From Achromobacter denitrificans NBRC 15125 (GTDB taxonomy: Bacteria > Pseudomonadota > Gammaproteobacteria > Burkholderiales > Burkholderiaceae_B): a DNA stretch of 64,000 nt. A program made the position numbers and the translations under genes. The stretch's first letter is position 1; the number at the start of each line of letters is the position of its first letter. The stretch spans positions 1 through 64,000 of the forward strand of contig NZ_BCTQ01000017.1 in assembly GCF_001571365.1 (NCBI RefSeq). The letters are read 5' to 3'. Positions 51,656 to 61,113 of this stretch are shown in pieces. Below the pieces are notes generated by a model. The model worked only from the letters and a program-made list of their open reading frames with translations. It ran no database searches and was not told the origin of the DNA.

Positions 51656-52165
51656 ATGAGCAGTTTCATGCACAGCGCCTCCGTTCCCGTCCTGACGCAA
51701 ATGCTATCGGCCTTGTCCGACGTGCTGAAGAAGGCGGAAACCCACGCCGCGGAAAAGAACATCGATCCGCAGGCGTATCTGGGCGCCCGCCTGTTCCCCG
51801 ACATGTTCCCGCTGTCGCGCCAGGTGCAGATCGCGTCGGACTTCGCCCGCGGCATCGCCTCGCGCCTGGCCGGCGCGGAAGTCCCGTCGTGGCCGGACAG
51901 CGAGGCCAGCTTTGCCGGCCTGCAGGCTCTGATCGCCAAGACGCTGGAACACCTGGCCTCGTTCGGCCCCGAACAGTTCGAACAGAGCGAAGCCCTGGAA
52001 ATCGTGCTGCGTCCCGGCACGCCCAAGGAAAAGAAGCTGAGCGGCAGCGCCTACCTGCTGCACTATGGCCTGCCGCAGTTCTTCTTCCACGTGACCACCG
52101 CCTACGACATCCTGCGCCACAACGGCCTGGAAATCGGCAAGCGCGATTACATGGGCAAGTACTGA
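51656..52165 (+). CDS. DUF1993-family protein
   Basis: The 169-residue helical protein shows the DUF1993 pattern: SVPVLTQMLSALSDVLKKAE, ARLFPDMFPLSRQVQIASDFARG, and LPQFFFHVTTAYDILRHNGLEIGKRDYMG. The family has a DinB-like four-helix fold and no known activity. It is monocistronic; a possible promoter lies downstream of the GntR operator palindrome, so that regulator could affect it as well. Confidence 0.9.
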   Translation: MSSFMHSASVPVLTQMLSALSDVLKKAETHAAEKNIDPQAYLGARLFPDMFPLSRQVQIASDFARGIASRLAGAEVPSWPDSEASFAGLQALIAKTLEHLASFGPEQFEQSEALEIVLRPGTPKEKKLSGSAYLLHYGLPQFFFHVTTAYDILRHNGLEIGKRDYMGKY

Positions 52166-52173
52166 TTCGACTT

Positions 52174-52197
52174 CGCGGGCCCCGCGCGGGGCCCGCG
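52174..52197. terminator. GC-rich hairpin between convergent genes
   Basis: A perfect 10-base stem (CGCGGGCCCC / GGGGCCCGCG) with a 4-base loop lies between the DUF1993 and aldolase stop codons. It has no T-tract on either strand. Confidence 0.35.
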
Positions 52198-52202
52198 CCC
52201 GC

Positions 52203-52964
52203 CTACTCCGCGTAGCCGGGGTTGCGACGGTCCAGCCGGCGCAGCAGCCCCGGCCAGGCCAGCATGGCCTTGTGCGCGCGGTCGGCCTGCGACTCGACCG
52301 TCGCGTTCTTCAGGATGTCGGGCGGGATGTAGGTCAGTTCGCCGCCGGCCTGGGCCCGCACCTGCACCATGCAGGCGGCCTCCAGCCGGTGCATGGCCTG
52401 GAACGCCTCGGCCATGCTCTGCCCCACGGTCAGCAGGCCGTGGTTGCGCAAAATGAGATACGTGTTGCTGCCCAGGTCGCGCACCAGGCGCGGCTGTTCC
52501 TCGGGATTCAGCGCCAGGCCTTCGTAGTCGTGGTAGCCGAGAGAACGCAGCACGATGAATGCGAACTGCGACAGCGGCAGCAGCCCCGCCTTCTGCGCCG
52601 ACACCGCCACGCCGTTGATGGAGTGCGTGTGCAGCACGCACATGGCGTCCTTGCGGGCCGCGTGGATACAGCTGTGGATCGTGAAGCCGGCGGGGTTGAT
52701 GTCGTATTCGGATTCCATGACCTTGCGGCCGTCGAGATCGATCTTGACCAGGCTGGACGCCGTAATCTCGTCGAACATCATGCCGTAGGGATTGATCAGG
52801 AAATGTTCCGTCCCCGGCACCTTGGCCGTGATGTGGGTGAAGATCAGGTCGTCCCACCCGAACAGCGCCACCAGGCGGTATAGCGCGGCGAGGTCCTTGC
52901 GGACCTGCCATTCCGTTTCGCCGACGCGTTCGCGCACGCTGGCGCCCTTACCTGCCGTATCCAT
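52203..52964 (-). CDS. Class II aldolase/adducin-family protein
   Basis: The 253-residue protein has the aldolase zinc motifs LHTHSINGVA and RNHGLLTVG, with FTHITAKVPGTEHFLINPYG and GFTIHSCIHAARKDAMC. It is likely a metal-dependent aldolase or a decarboxylase of small sugar- or acid-phosphates; several family members act on non-phosphorylated acids. It is divergent from the beta-oxidation operon, and two palindromes lie in the 204-base region between them, so it may be co-regulated with that operon. Confidence 0.88.
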   Translation of the reverse strand: MDTAGKGASVRERVGETEWQVRKDLAALYRLVALFGWDDLIFTHITAKVPGTEHFLINPYGMMFDEITASSLVKIDLDGRKVMESEYDINPAGFTIHSCIHAARKDAMCVLHTHSINGVAVSAQKAGLLPLSQFAFIVLRSLGYHDYEGLALNPEEQPRLVRDLGSNTYLILRNHGLLTVGQSMAEAFQAMHRLEAACMVQVRAQAGGELTYIPPDILKNATVESQADRAHKAMLAWPGLLRRLDRRNPGYAE

Positions 52965-53088
52965 ACCGTCTCCATTTTTCGATGACTACCCGCGCCATCC
53001 GCGCGGGCGCTGTCTCGCACTTTATTCGTTTTGCCCACGGCCGGCACGCCTCGCGGCCAGGGAGCGGTCACTGCGCCGCATCGAGAAT

Positions 53089-53100
53089 TCACATATGTGA
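53089..53100. promoter_or_regulatory. 12-base perfect palindrome in the aldolase/ligase divergent region
   Basis: TCACATATGTGA is fully self-complementary, 69 bases upstream of the ligase start and 125 bases upstream of the aldolase start. It is a candidate operator, possibly for the IclR regulator of the operon. Confidence 0.55.
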
Positions 53101-53110
53101 TGGAAATGGC

Positions 53111-53123
53111 GGAATGTCATTCC
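53111..53123. promoter_or_regulatory. 13-base palindrome GGAATG-T-CATTCC in the same divergent region
   Basis: The arms are perfect six-mers around one base, 46 bases upstream of the ligase start. The centre is 22-23 bases from that of the 12-base palindrome, two helical turns away. IclR sites often contain GGAA/TTCC halves, so this is a good candidate. Confidence 0.55.
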
Positions 53124-53168
53124 TATGATTCGGCTCAATAGCAGCCCAGCATAAATGCCAGCCACACC

Positions 53169-54698
53169 ATGTCCGTTGATCTTCCCGATGCCGATTTCCG
53201 TATCCACCAGCTGGCAGGCCGGCACCTGCCACGCCTGGCCGCGCATACCGCGCTGATTTCCGACGAAGGAAGCTGGAGCTACGCAGAACTCGACTCGATG
53301 ACCGATGCGCTGGCCGCCTTTCTGCGAGCCCAGGGCCTGCGAGCGGGCGACCGCCTGCTGATCGCCGGCGAAAGCGGCGGCACGCAGCTGGCCGCCGTGC
53401 TGGCCTGCAGCCGCCTGAACGCCTGGGCGGTGGTCGTCAACGCCCGCATGACCGGCGTCGAGGTCGATGCCATCAAGACGCACTGCGAGCCGAGGCTGTT
53501 GCTCGCCACCAGCGGTCTGTCCGAGCAAGCCCGGGCCCATGGCCAGCGCCATGGCGCTCGCGAGGTCGAGCTTGCCGGACTGCGCTTTGCCTGCACCCAA
53601 GCGGACCCCGCTGCGCAAGCCGAGCCCGTGCAAGCGGACTCGCGCGAACAGGTGGCCGTAATGATCTACACCAGCGGCACCACCGGGGCGCCCAAGGGTG
53701 TGATGCTCACGCATGCGAACCTGGGTCATTCATCCGCAGCCGCGCGCCACGCGCGCGGCACCGGGTCCGGCGACCTGGTCTATTCGGCCCTACCCATCTC
53801 GCACGTGTACGGCCTGAGCACCGTGGCCCTGGCCGCGCTCGGCGCCGGCGCAACGCTGCAGCTGGCCAGCCGCTTCGACGTCGAGCATGCGATCGCGGCC
53901 CTGGCAGGCGGCGTCACCATGCTGCATGGCGTGCCCGCGATGTACGTGCGCCTGCTGCAGGCGCATGAGCAAGGCACGCCGATACCGGCGCCGCGCTTGC
54001 GGCTGCTGCATTGCGGCGGCGCGCCGCTCGACCCGTCGCTCAAGGCGCGCATCGAAGCGATCTTCGGCGAACCCATCAACAACGGCTACGGCCTCACCGA
54101 AGCCTCGCCGACGATCAGCATGGTGCCTTACCGCCAACGCCGCGCCGACCTGAGCGTCGGCTACCTGATTCCCGGCATGCAGGCCCGCATCGTCGGCGAG
54201 GACGGCCTGGCCGTGGCTCCCGGCGACGTGGGCGAGCTGCAGGTGCGCGGCCCCAACGTCATGAAGGGCTATTACAAGGCGCCCGAGCAGACCGCGCAGG
54301 CGCTGAACGCCGACGGCTGGTTGCGCACCGGAGACCTGCTGCGCGAAGAGCCCGACGGCGCATACTTCGTAATGGGCCGCATCAAGGACCTCATCATCCG
54401 CTCGGGCTTCAACGTTTACCCCAGCGAAGTGGAAGCCGCGCTGAACGCGTGCGCGGGCGTGCGCCAGTCCTGCGTGGTCGGCGTGCCGCGCGAAGGCGAT
54501 GAGCAGATCATCGCCTTCGTCGAAGCGGAGGAAGGCCGCAGCGTCGACGCGCAAGCCTTGCAGGCCTTCGCGCGCGAGCGCCTGGCGCCCTACAAGCGCC
54601 CCCAGAAAATCATCCTGCTTTCCAAGCTGCCAGCGGCAGATAATGGAAAGATCCTCCGCAAGGCCGTCGTCGACATGGCGCGCGCGCACTGCAACTGA
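53169..54698 (+). CDS. Acyl-CoA ligase (AMP-binding), first gene of a beta-oxidation operon
   Basis: The 509-residue ligase has MIYTSGTTGAPKGVMLTH (P-loop), GYGLTEASPT, WLRTGDLLREEPDGAYFVMGRIKDLIIRSGFNVYPSEVE and LPAADNGKILRKAV (catalytic Lys). It activates a carboxylic acid; with the downstream Pim-like genes, a dicarboxylic acid is likely. It is co-transcribed with a Bug receptor (37-base gap). No clear ribosome site precedes the ATG. Confidence 0.92.
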   Translation: MSVDLPDADFRIHQLAGRHLPRLAAHTALISDEGSWSYAELDSMTDALAAFLRAQGLRAGDRLLIAGESGGTQLAAVLACSRLNAWAVVVNARMTGVEVDAIKTHCEPRLLLATSGLSEQARAHGQRHGAREVELAGLRFACTQADPAAQAEPVQADSREQVAVMIYTSGTTGAPKGVMLTHANLGHSSAAARHARGTGSGDLVYSALPISHVYGLSTVALAALGAGATLQLASRFDVEHAIAALAGGVTMLHGVPAMYVRLLQAHEQGTPIPAPRLRLLHCGGAPLDPSLKARIEAIFGEPINNGYGLTEASPTISMVPYRQRRADLSVGYLIPGMQARIVGEDGLAVAPGDVGELQVRGPNVMKGYYKAPEQTAQALNADGWLRTGDLLREEPDGAYFVMGRIKDLIIRSGFNVYPSEVEAALNACAGVRQSCVVGVPREGDEQIIAFVEAEEGRSVDAQALQAFARERLAPYKRPQKIILLSKLPAADNGKILRKAVVDMARAHCN

Positions 54699-54735
54699 CT
54701 CACCAAAACAGAATATCCATCCACAGGAGACAAAC

Positions 54736-55725
54736 ATGGGATTCGCAGCACGAAGGCATTTTCTGGCGGTAGCCGCCGCATTGGCCGCCGCTTGCAGCCT
54801 GCCGGCGCAGGCGGCGGAAAGCGCCTGGCCCGATAAACCGATCCGCTTCATCGTGCCCAGCGCCGCGGGCGGCGGAGCCGACACGGTTGCGCGCCTGCTG
54901 GCCCAGCACATCGGCGGCGTGCTCAAGCAACCGGTCGTGGTCGAGAACCGCGCCGGCGGATCGGGCGTCATCGCAGGCAATGCCGTGCTGGGCGCGCCGG
55001 CCGACGGCTACACCTTCATGCTGGGCTTCACCACCATGTCGCAGCTGCCGGCCACCTCGACCGTGAAGATCCCGTATCAAGTGGACCGCGATTTCATCCC
55101 GGTATCGCTGGTCGCCCGCTCTTCCAACGTGCTCGTGGTCAACCGCGGCAGCGTGGACGTGGATACGGTCAAGGGCCTGGTGGAGGCGCTGCGCGCCTCT
55201 CCGCAAAAATACAGCTACGGGTCCTATGGCAACGGTTCCACCGGCCATTTCCTGGGCGCGCAGTTCCTGCAGGAAACCAAGACCAGCGCTCAGCACGTGC
55301 CGTACAAGGGCGCCGCACCCATGATGTCCGACCTGTTGGGCGGCGTGGTCACTTTCGCGTTCCCCGATATCGGCTCGGCGCTGCCGCACCTGAACTCGGA
55401 TCGCATCCGCGTGCTGGCCGTCACCGGCGACAAACGCATGGCCACCCTGCCACAAACGCCCACCATGACGGAACTCGGCTACCAGGGGTTCAACCTGGGC
55501 GCCTGGTTCGGCCTGTTCGCGGCCAAGGGCACGCCTGACGCCATCGTCCAAGCCATGTCGGCGCAGATCGCCGACGCGGTCAAGGCGCCCGAGGTCCAGT
55601 CCAAGCTCGTCGGCATGAACCTGGACCCCGTGGGCAGCGATCCCAAGACCTTCGCCACGTTCTTCCAGACCGATCTGAAGCGCTGGGCCGAGCTGGCGGA
55701 CAAGGCCGACATCCGCACCGACTGA
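54736..55725 (+). CDS. Bug-family substrate-binding protein
   Basis: The 329-residue periplasmic receptor has a signal peptide (ending AQA-AES) and Bug markers WPDKPIRFIVPSAAGGGADTVA, PVVVENRAGGSG, APADGYTFMLGF and HVPYKGAAPMMSDLLGGVV. It lies between the ligase and the IclR regulator of a beta-oxidation operon, so it probably captures the substrate of that pathway. No TctA/TctB partner genes are present. AGGAGA precedes the ATG. Confidence 0.92.
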   Translation: MGFAARRHFLAVAAALAAACSLPAQAAESAWPDKPIRFIVPSAAGGGADTVARLLAQHIGGVLKQPVVVENRAGGSGVIAGNAVLGAPADGYTFMLGFTTMSQLPATSTVKIPYQVDRDFIPVSLVARSSNVLVVNRGSVDVDTVKGLVEALRASPQKYSYGSYGNGSTGHFLGAQFLQETKTSAQHVPYKGAAPMMSDLLGGVVTFAFPDIGSALPHLNSDRIRVLAVTGDKRMATLPQTPTMTELGYQGFNLGAWFGLFAAKGTPDAIVQAMSAQIADAVKAPEVQSKLVGMNLDPVGSDPKTFATFFQTDLKRWAELADKADIRTD

Positions 55726-55742
55726 ACCCGAGGGCGCACACC

Positions 55743-56606
55743 ATGTCCCGATCCTCCCGTCGGCTTGAACTTCCCGACGCGTCCATCAAGGACAGCACGC
55801 GCGACCTGGGCCAGCGCTCGGTGAAGTCGGCCCAGCGCGTGCTTGAACTGATCGAACTGCTCGAACAGCTCGGACGCCCGGTCACGCTGGCGGAGATCGT
55901 GCGCGCCAGCGGCTATCCGCAATCCAGCACCTGGATGCTGGTGCAGACGCTGATGCGCATGGGCTACCTGTGCCACAACCCTGACGACGGCACCTACATG
56001 CCCAGCCTGCGGCTGAACATGCTGGGAGGCTGGGTGCATGACCTGGCCCTGCCTCGCAGCAACCTGCGCCTGGCCATGCGCGCCTTGGGCGAACGGCTGG
56101 GCCTGAGCGTCATCCTGGGCCAGCGCAGCGGCCGCTATGTCCAGTACGCCCACGTGCTCTACGGCGCCAAGGACCGCAAGACCCAGGTCCCCATCGGCGT
56201 GGTGCGTCCGCTGATCGACACCGGCCTGGGCTACGCGTTGCTGGCCCAGTTGCCCGACGACGAAGTCTGCGCCATCGCCAGTGTCTGCCTTGCGCGCGCC
56301 GAGCACAAATCCCCGGTGACGACGCTGCGCCAGGTCCTCGGCATCGTCGACCGAGCCCGCAACGCCGGCTTCGTGTACTCGCACCGGCTGCAAAGCGCCA
56401 ATCGCGCCTCTTTCTCCTTCGCGCTGGTCAGCGACCCCGGCGCCGGAGACCACACCGGGCTGATGGGCCTGGCCATCGCCGGCACGCGCCAGGACGTAGC
56501 TGCCCGCCTGCACGACATCCCTCGCACCGTCAATGAGGTGGCGGCCGAATTCCTGCCGGACGTGCCCATCCACATCAAGGCGTCGGCCCCTATTTCGCCG
56601 ATCTGA
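55743..56606 (+). CDS. IclR-family regulator
   Basis: The 287-residue protein has an N-terminal winged helix (KSAQRVLELIELLEQLGRPVTLAEIVRASGYPQSSTWMLVQTLMRMGYL) and an IclR effector domain (about 110-285; GVVRPLIDTGLGYALLAQL). It is unusual in sitting inside the operon it probably controls, 17 bases after the Bug gene and 26 before the acyl-CoA dehydrogenase. It would sense the acid or its CoA ester. Candidate operators are the palindromes near 53100. Confidence 0.9.
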   Translation: MSRSSRRLELPDASIKDSTRDLGQRSVKSAQRVLELIELLEQLGRPVTLAEIVRASGYPQSSTWMLVQTLMRMGYLCHNPDDGTYMPSLRLNMLGGWVHDLALPRSNLRLAMRALGERLGLSVILGQRSGRYVQYAHVLYGAKDRKTQVPIGVVRPLIDTGLGYALLAQLPDDEVCAIASVCLARAEHKSPVTTLRQVLGIVDRARNAGFVYSHRLQSANRASFSFALVSDPGAGDHTGLMGLAIAGTRQDVAARLHDIPRTVNEVAAEFLPDVPIHIKASAPISPI

Positions 56607-56632
56607 AGACACCCCATAGAGCGATCATCAAC

Positions 56633-57817
56633 ATGGATATTGAAGTCACGCCCGAAGAGCGGGCATTCCGCCAGGAGGTCCGCAGCTTCGCGCAGGCCCA
56701 TCTTCCCGAAAGCGTCCGCCGCAAAGTGCTGTACGGCGAAAAACTTGAGAAACAGGAATACGTCGATTGGCAGCGCCACCTGCACCGCCAGGGCTGGATC
56801 GCGCCGGCATGGCCCGTGCAGTACGGCGGCACCGGCTGGAGCCTGGGCAAGCAGCGCATCTTCCTGCACGAACTGGCCCTGCAATGCGCGCCCGAGACCA
56901 TTCCCTTCGGCATCGCCATGGTGGGCCCGGTGATCTACACCTTCGGCTCGGATGAACAGAAGGCCCAATACCTGCCCGCCATCCTCGGCTCGGAAACCTG
57001 GTGGTGCCAAGGATTCTCCGAACCCAACGCCGGCTCCGACCTGGCCTCGCTGCGCACGCGCGCAGTCGATTGCGGCGACCATTACCTGCTCAACGGCCAG
57101 AAGGCCTGGACCACCCACGGGCGCCATGCCGACATGATGTTCTGCCTGGCTCGCACCAGCGACACGCCCAAGCCGCAGCAGGGCATCTCCTTCCTGCTGC
57201 TGGACATGAAGACCCCGGGGATCGAGGTACGGCCGGTCCGCACCATCGACGAAGGCGCCAGTATCTGCGAAGTCTTCTTCAATGACGTTCGCGTGCCAAA
57301 GTCGGGCCTGGTCGGCAAGGAAGGCGAAGGCTGGACCTATGCCAAGTTCCTGCTCGGCCATGAACGCGCCATGATCGCCCGCGTCGGCCGCTCGCGCATG
57401 CAGTTGGCCCGTGCGCAGCGCCTGGCATCGCATCCGCTTGCGGACGGCAGCCGTCCCATCGACAACCCGATCTACCGCCAGCGCCTGTGCGACATCGAGG
57501 CGCGCCTGCGCGCGCTCGAACTGACCGAACTGCGCGCGCTCTCCGCCTACCGCCCCGGAGCCGGATTCGACGTCGCGGATTCCTCCATGCTGAAGATCGA
57601 AGGCTCGGAGATCTGCCAGGCCCTGACCGAACTGCTGCTGGACCTCGCGGGCCGCTACGGCATGGTCTACACCGGCCGCTACACCCAGTCGCCCATCGGC
57701 GACGCCACGGCGCACGGCCTGCTGGGCGACCACCTGTTCAACCGCGTGGCCACGATCTACGGCGGCAGCTCCGAGATCCAGAAGACCGTGATCGCAAAGA
57801 GCCGATTCCAGAAATAA
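56633..57817 (+). CDS. Acyl-CoA dehydrogenase, PimC-like (large subunit)
   Basis: The 394-residue protein resembles the pimeloyl-CoA dehydrogenase large subunit PimC: FRQEVRSFAQAHLPESVRRK, WQRHLHRQGWIAPAWPVQYGGTGW, CQGFSEPNAGSDLASL and the C-terminal RVATIYGGSSEIQKTVIAK. The usual catalytic YEG glutamate is replaced by YGG, as in two-subunit enzymes where the partner or another residue completes the site. The next gene encodes such a partner (13-base gap). Confidence 0.9.
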   Translation: MDIEVTPEERAFRQEVRSFAQAHLPESVRRKVLYGEKLEKQEYVDWQRHLHRQGWIAPAWPVQYGGTGWSLGKQRIFLHELALQCAPETIPFGIAMVGPVIYTFGSDEQKAQYLPAILGSETWWCQGFSEPNAGSDLASLRTRAVDCGDHYLLNGQKAWTTHGRHADMMFCLARTSDTPKPQQGISFLLLDMKTPGIEVRPVRTIDEGASICEVFFNDVRVPKSGLVGKEGEGWTYAKFLLGHERAMIARVGRSRMQLARAQRLASHPLADGSRPIDNPIYRQRLCDIEARLRALELTELRALSAYRPGAGFDVADSSMLKIEGSEICQALTELLLDLAGRYGMVYTGRYTQSPIGDATAHGLLGDHLFNRVATIYGGSSEIQKTVIAKSRFQK

Positions 57818-57830
57818 GCAAGGACACGCC

Positions 57831-58961
57831 ATGAACCTGAACCTCTCCGAAGAACAAGAGATGATCCGCGCCAGCGTGTTCGATTACTTTTCGACCGCTT
57901 ATGGCTTCGACCGCCATCTGGAACGGCTGGCCAAACCCGAAAGTACCGACCGCGCAGCCTGGCAGGCCATGGGCGAACTGGGCTGGCTGGGGCTGACCGT
58001 GCCGCAGGACGACGGCGGCCTGGGCCTGGGCCCGCAGGAAACCATGCTGCTGATGGAAGGCGCGGGCGCCGCGCTCTGCACCGAGCCGCTATTGGCCAGC
58101 GCGGTGCTGGCCGCGCCCCTGCTGGCCGGCGCAGCCGCGGGCTCGCCGGCGGCGCAGGCGCTACAGGCCGCTATTGCCGGCCAGGCCAGCCTGGCGCTGG
58201 CCTGGACCGAAAGCGACCGCGGCTTCGCGCCGCTGCAAGCCGACACCCGCGCCGAACGCGATGGCGAAACCTGGCGCGTCCGCGGCCGCAAGACACTGGT
58301 CGACAATGGCGCGCAAGCCGACTGGCTGGTCGTGACGGCACGCGGCGAAGCCGGCCTGGCGCTGCTGCTGGTGCAGGGCGGCGCGGACGGCCTGACCCGC
58401 TCGGGCGCGCCGCTGGCCGACGGCACCCGCAGCGCCGACCTGGTGTTCCAGGACACGCCGGCCGCAGCCTGCCTGGCCAGCGGTCGGCAAGCCGAAATCC
58501 TGCTGTTGCGGGCTGTCTACCGGGGCCTCGCGGCAAGCTGCGCGGCGGCGTTGGGCGCCATGGAACGTTCGCTGGAGATCTGCCGTGAGTATCTGCACGA
58601 ACGCAGCCAGTTCGGCAAGCCGCTGGCCGCGCTGCCAGTCTTGCAGCATCGCTACGTGGACATGCTGATCGCGGCCGAACGGGCCCGTTCCATGACCCTG
58701 CTGGCCGCGCTGCGCGCGGACGAAGCCGCCGCGGGCGACGCCGAAGCACGCCGCGATCTCAGCCTGGCCAAGTTGACCGTAGGCCGCAGCGCGCGCCACG
58801 TGGGCGGCCAAGCCATCCAGGTGCACGGCGGCATGGGCATGGCCTATGAGTATCCCATCGGCCACTACTACCGCAAGCTGCTGTGTTGCGACACCGCTTT
58901 TGGTTCGCAGGACGACCATCTGGCCCTGCTGTCCGAAAGCCTGGCCGCACCCGCCGCCTGA
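57831..58961 (+). CDS. Acyl-CoA dehydrogenase, PimD-like (small subunit)
   Basis: The 376-residue acyl-CoA dehydrogenase has NLNLSEEQEMIRASVFDYFS, GELGWLGLTVPQDDGGLGLG, AAALGAMERSLEICREYLHERSQFGKPLA and a divergent C-terminus (QVHGGMGMAYEYPIGHYYRKLLCCDTAFGSQDDHL) without a standard YEG catalytic glutamate. It fits the PimD-type small subunit and probably pairs with the preceding protein. An AAGGA site precedes the ATG. Confidence 0.9.
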   Translation: MNLNLSEEQEMIRASVFDYFSTAYGFDRHLERLAKPESTDRAAWQAMGELGWLGLTVPQDDGGLGLGPQETMLLMEGAGAALCTEPLLASAVLAAPLLAGAAAGSPAAQALQAAIAGQASLALAWTESDRGFAPLQADTRAERDGETWRVRGRKTLVDNGAQADWLVVTARGEAGLALLLVQGGADGLTRSGAPLADGTRSADLVFQDTPAAACLASGRQAEILLLRAVYRGLAASCAAALGAMERSLEICREYLHERSQFGKPLAALPVLQHRYVDMLIAAERARSMTLLAALRADEAAAGDAEARRDLSLAKLTVGRSARHVGGQAIQVHGGMGMAYEYPIGHYYRKLLCCDTAFGSQDDHLALLSESLAAPAA

Positions 58962-58990
58962 CCTCCGCCCTTACTCATCCAGACCTCGCC

Positions 58991-61099
58991 ATGGCAATCA
59001 TTGCACAAGACCGTATCCAGGCCGCTAAACAGGACGGCGTCCTGCTGCTGGGCCTGAACCATCCGCCTCTCAACACACTGGATCACCCCCTGCGCCAGCA
59101 GTTGCACGACGCCCTGCAAGCCGCCGCCGAGGACGCGTCGGTGCAGGCCATCGTGCTGCATGGCACGCAAGGCAATTTCAGCGCAGGCGCCGACATCCGC
59201 GAATTCGACCAGCCGAGGCAGGCGCCATGGGCCGGCGACCTTGCCAGTCTCATCGCCGCCAGCGGCAAACCGGTAGTCGCGGCCCTGGAGGGCGTGGCGC
59301 TGGGCGGAGGCCTGGAACTGGCGCTGGCGGCCCATGCCCGCGTCGGCTCCGCCAGCGCCAGACTCGGCCTGCCCGAAGTCAAGCTCGGGCTGCTGCCCGG
59401 CGGCGGCGGCACGCAGCGCCTGCCTCGCCTGATTGGCGCGGCGCATGCCCTGCCCCTGATACTGGAAGGCCGCAGCGTGGACGGCAAGGCCGCGCTGGCG
59501 CTGGGCCTGCTGGACCAGGTTTGCGATGAGGCCGGCCTGCTGGACTGCGCCGTGCGCAAGGCCCGCGCGCTGTGCGCGGGGAATCCCGTCTCGCGCCGCG
59601 ACACTTCCTCTTCCTCCGAAGTCCAGGCCGGCCTGGCCGCCCTCGCAGCGCAGCGCCAGCGCCTGGCTGCCAAGCCCCATGTCCTGCCAGCCCAGCGCCT
59701 GCTGCTGGACTGCCTGCAGGCCGCGCTGGAGCAGCCGCTGAAAGATGGCCTGAAGTTCGAGCGCGACGCCTTTCTGCAATGCGTGGCCAGCGCCGAGCAC
59801 AAGGGCCTGGCGCATGCCTTCTTCGCCGAACGGCAGGCGGGAAAGTCACCGGCGGGCCAAGCTCGGCCGCGCCCGGTTCAGCGCGCCGGCGTCATCGGCG
59901 GCGGCACCATGGGCGCCGGCATCGCCGTGGCCATGCTGGATGCAGGACTGGACGTGGTGCTTATCGAACGCGACGCAGCCGCGTTGCAATCTGGCCGGGA
60001 ACGGATCGACGGCATCTACCAACGGCAGATCAAATCCGGCAGACTGGACGCGGCCGCACTCGATCGGCATCTGTCGCGACTGAGCGCGGCAACCGACTAT
60101 GCGGCGCTGTCCACAGCCGATCTGGTGGTCGAGGCGGTGTTCGAGGACATGGACGTGAAGACGCAAGTTTTCGCGCAGCTGGACCGGGTTTGCAAGCCCG
60201 GCGCCATTCTGGCCACCAACACCTCGTACCTGGACATCAACCAGATTGCGCGCAGCATCTCGCGTCCGCAGGACGTGATCGGGCTGCATTTCTTCTCGCC
60301 CGCCAACATCATGAAGCTGCTGGAGATCGTGGTGCCTGAGCAGGTCGCCGACGACGTGGTGGCGACGGGCTTCGCGCTGGCGCGGCGTCTGGGCAAAGTG
60401 CCGGTGCGCGCGGGCGTCTGCGACGGTTTCATCGGCAACCGCATTCTCTACGTGTACCGCGAGGCCGCCAACCACATGATGGAGGACGGCGCCTCGCCCT
60501 ACCAGATCGACCAGGCGCTGGAGCGCTTCGGCTACGCCATGGGCCCGTTCCGCACCGCCGACCTGACCGGCGGCGACATCGGCTGGGCGACCCGCAAGCG
60601 CAAGGCGCCCACCCGTCCGCCGGAGGCGCGCTACGTGCGCGTGGCGGACCGATTGTGCGAACGCGGCTGGTTCGGCCAGAAGACCGGCCGCGGCTACTAC
60701 CTCTATCCCGAACGCGGCCAGCGCGGCAAGCCCGATGCCGACGTGCTGGCGCTGATAGACGAGGAGCGCGCCGCGCGCGGCATCACGGCCCGCGCGTTCA
60801 GCGACGAGGACATCGTGCGGCGCTACATGGCGGCGCTGATCAACGAAGCCGCCAAGGTGCTGGACGACGGCATCGCGCTGCGTCCCGCGGACATCGACGC
60901 CGCGCTGGTCAACGGCTACGGCTTTCCGCGCTGGCGCGGCGGCCCCATGAAGTACGCCGACGACGCAGGCCTGGCGGCCGTCCTGGCCGACATCGAATCC
61001 TATGCCAAGGAGGACGCCGCGTTCTGGGCCCCCGCGCCCCTGCTGCAACGCCTGGCACGCGAAGGCTCGACCTTCGGCAAGCTGAACCAACCCCAATAA
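58991..61099 (+). CDS. Enoyl-CoA hydratase / 3-hydroxyacyl-CoA dehydrogenase fusion (PimF/FadJ-like)
   Basis: The 702-residue fusion has an N-terminal hydratase/isomerase (about 1-195; both glutamates in [12 protein letters not shown] and [22 protein letters not shown]) and a C-terminal NAD-dependent hydroxyacyl-CoA dehydrogenase (about 298-695; [40 protein letters not shown] with its catalytic His, and [10 protein letters not shown]). It carries out two successive steps of beta-oxidation. The ATG at 58991 starts 29 bases after the dehydrogenase gene. Confidence 0.93.
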   Translation: MAIIAQDRIQAAKQDGVLLLGLNHPPLNTLDHPLRQQLHDALQAAAEDASVQAIVLHGTQGNFSAGADIREFDQPRQAPWAGDLASLIAASGKPVVAALEGVALGGGLELALAAHARVGSASARLGLPEVKLGLLPGGGGTQRLPRLIGAAHALPLILEGRSVDGKAALALGLLDQVCDEAGLLDCAVRKARALCAGNPVSRRDTSSSSEVQAGLAALAAQRQRLAAKPHVLPAQRLLLDCLQAALEQPLKDGLKFERDAFLQCVASAEHKGLAHAFFAERQAGKSPAGQARPRPVQRAGVIGGGTMGAGIAVAMLDAGLDVVLIERDAAALQSGRERIDGIYQRQIKSGRLDAAALDRHLSRLSAATDYAALSTADLVVEAVFEDMDVKTQVFAQLDRVCKPGAILATNTSYLDINQIARSISRPQDVIGLHFFSPANIMKLLEIVVPEQVADDVVATGFALARRLGKVPVRAGVCDGFIGNRILYVYREAANHMMEDGASPYQIDQALERFGYAMGPFRTADLTGGDIGWATRKRKAPTRPPEARYVRVADRLCERGWFGQKTGRGYYLYPERGQRGKPDADVLALIDEERAARGITARAFSDEDIVRRYMAALINEAAKVLDDGIALRPADIDAALVNGYGFPRWRGGPMKYADDAGLAAVLADIESYAKEDAAFWAPAPLLQRLAREGSTFGKLNQPQ

Positions 61100-61113
61100 G
61101 GAATCGCTGCATC

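Noticed and set aside
52174..52197. GC-rich hairpin as a strong terminator
   Set aside because: There is no T-tract on either strand, so it is listed only with low confidence.
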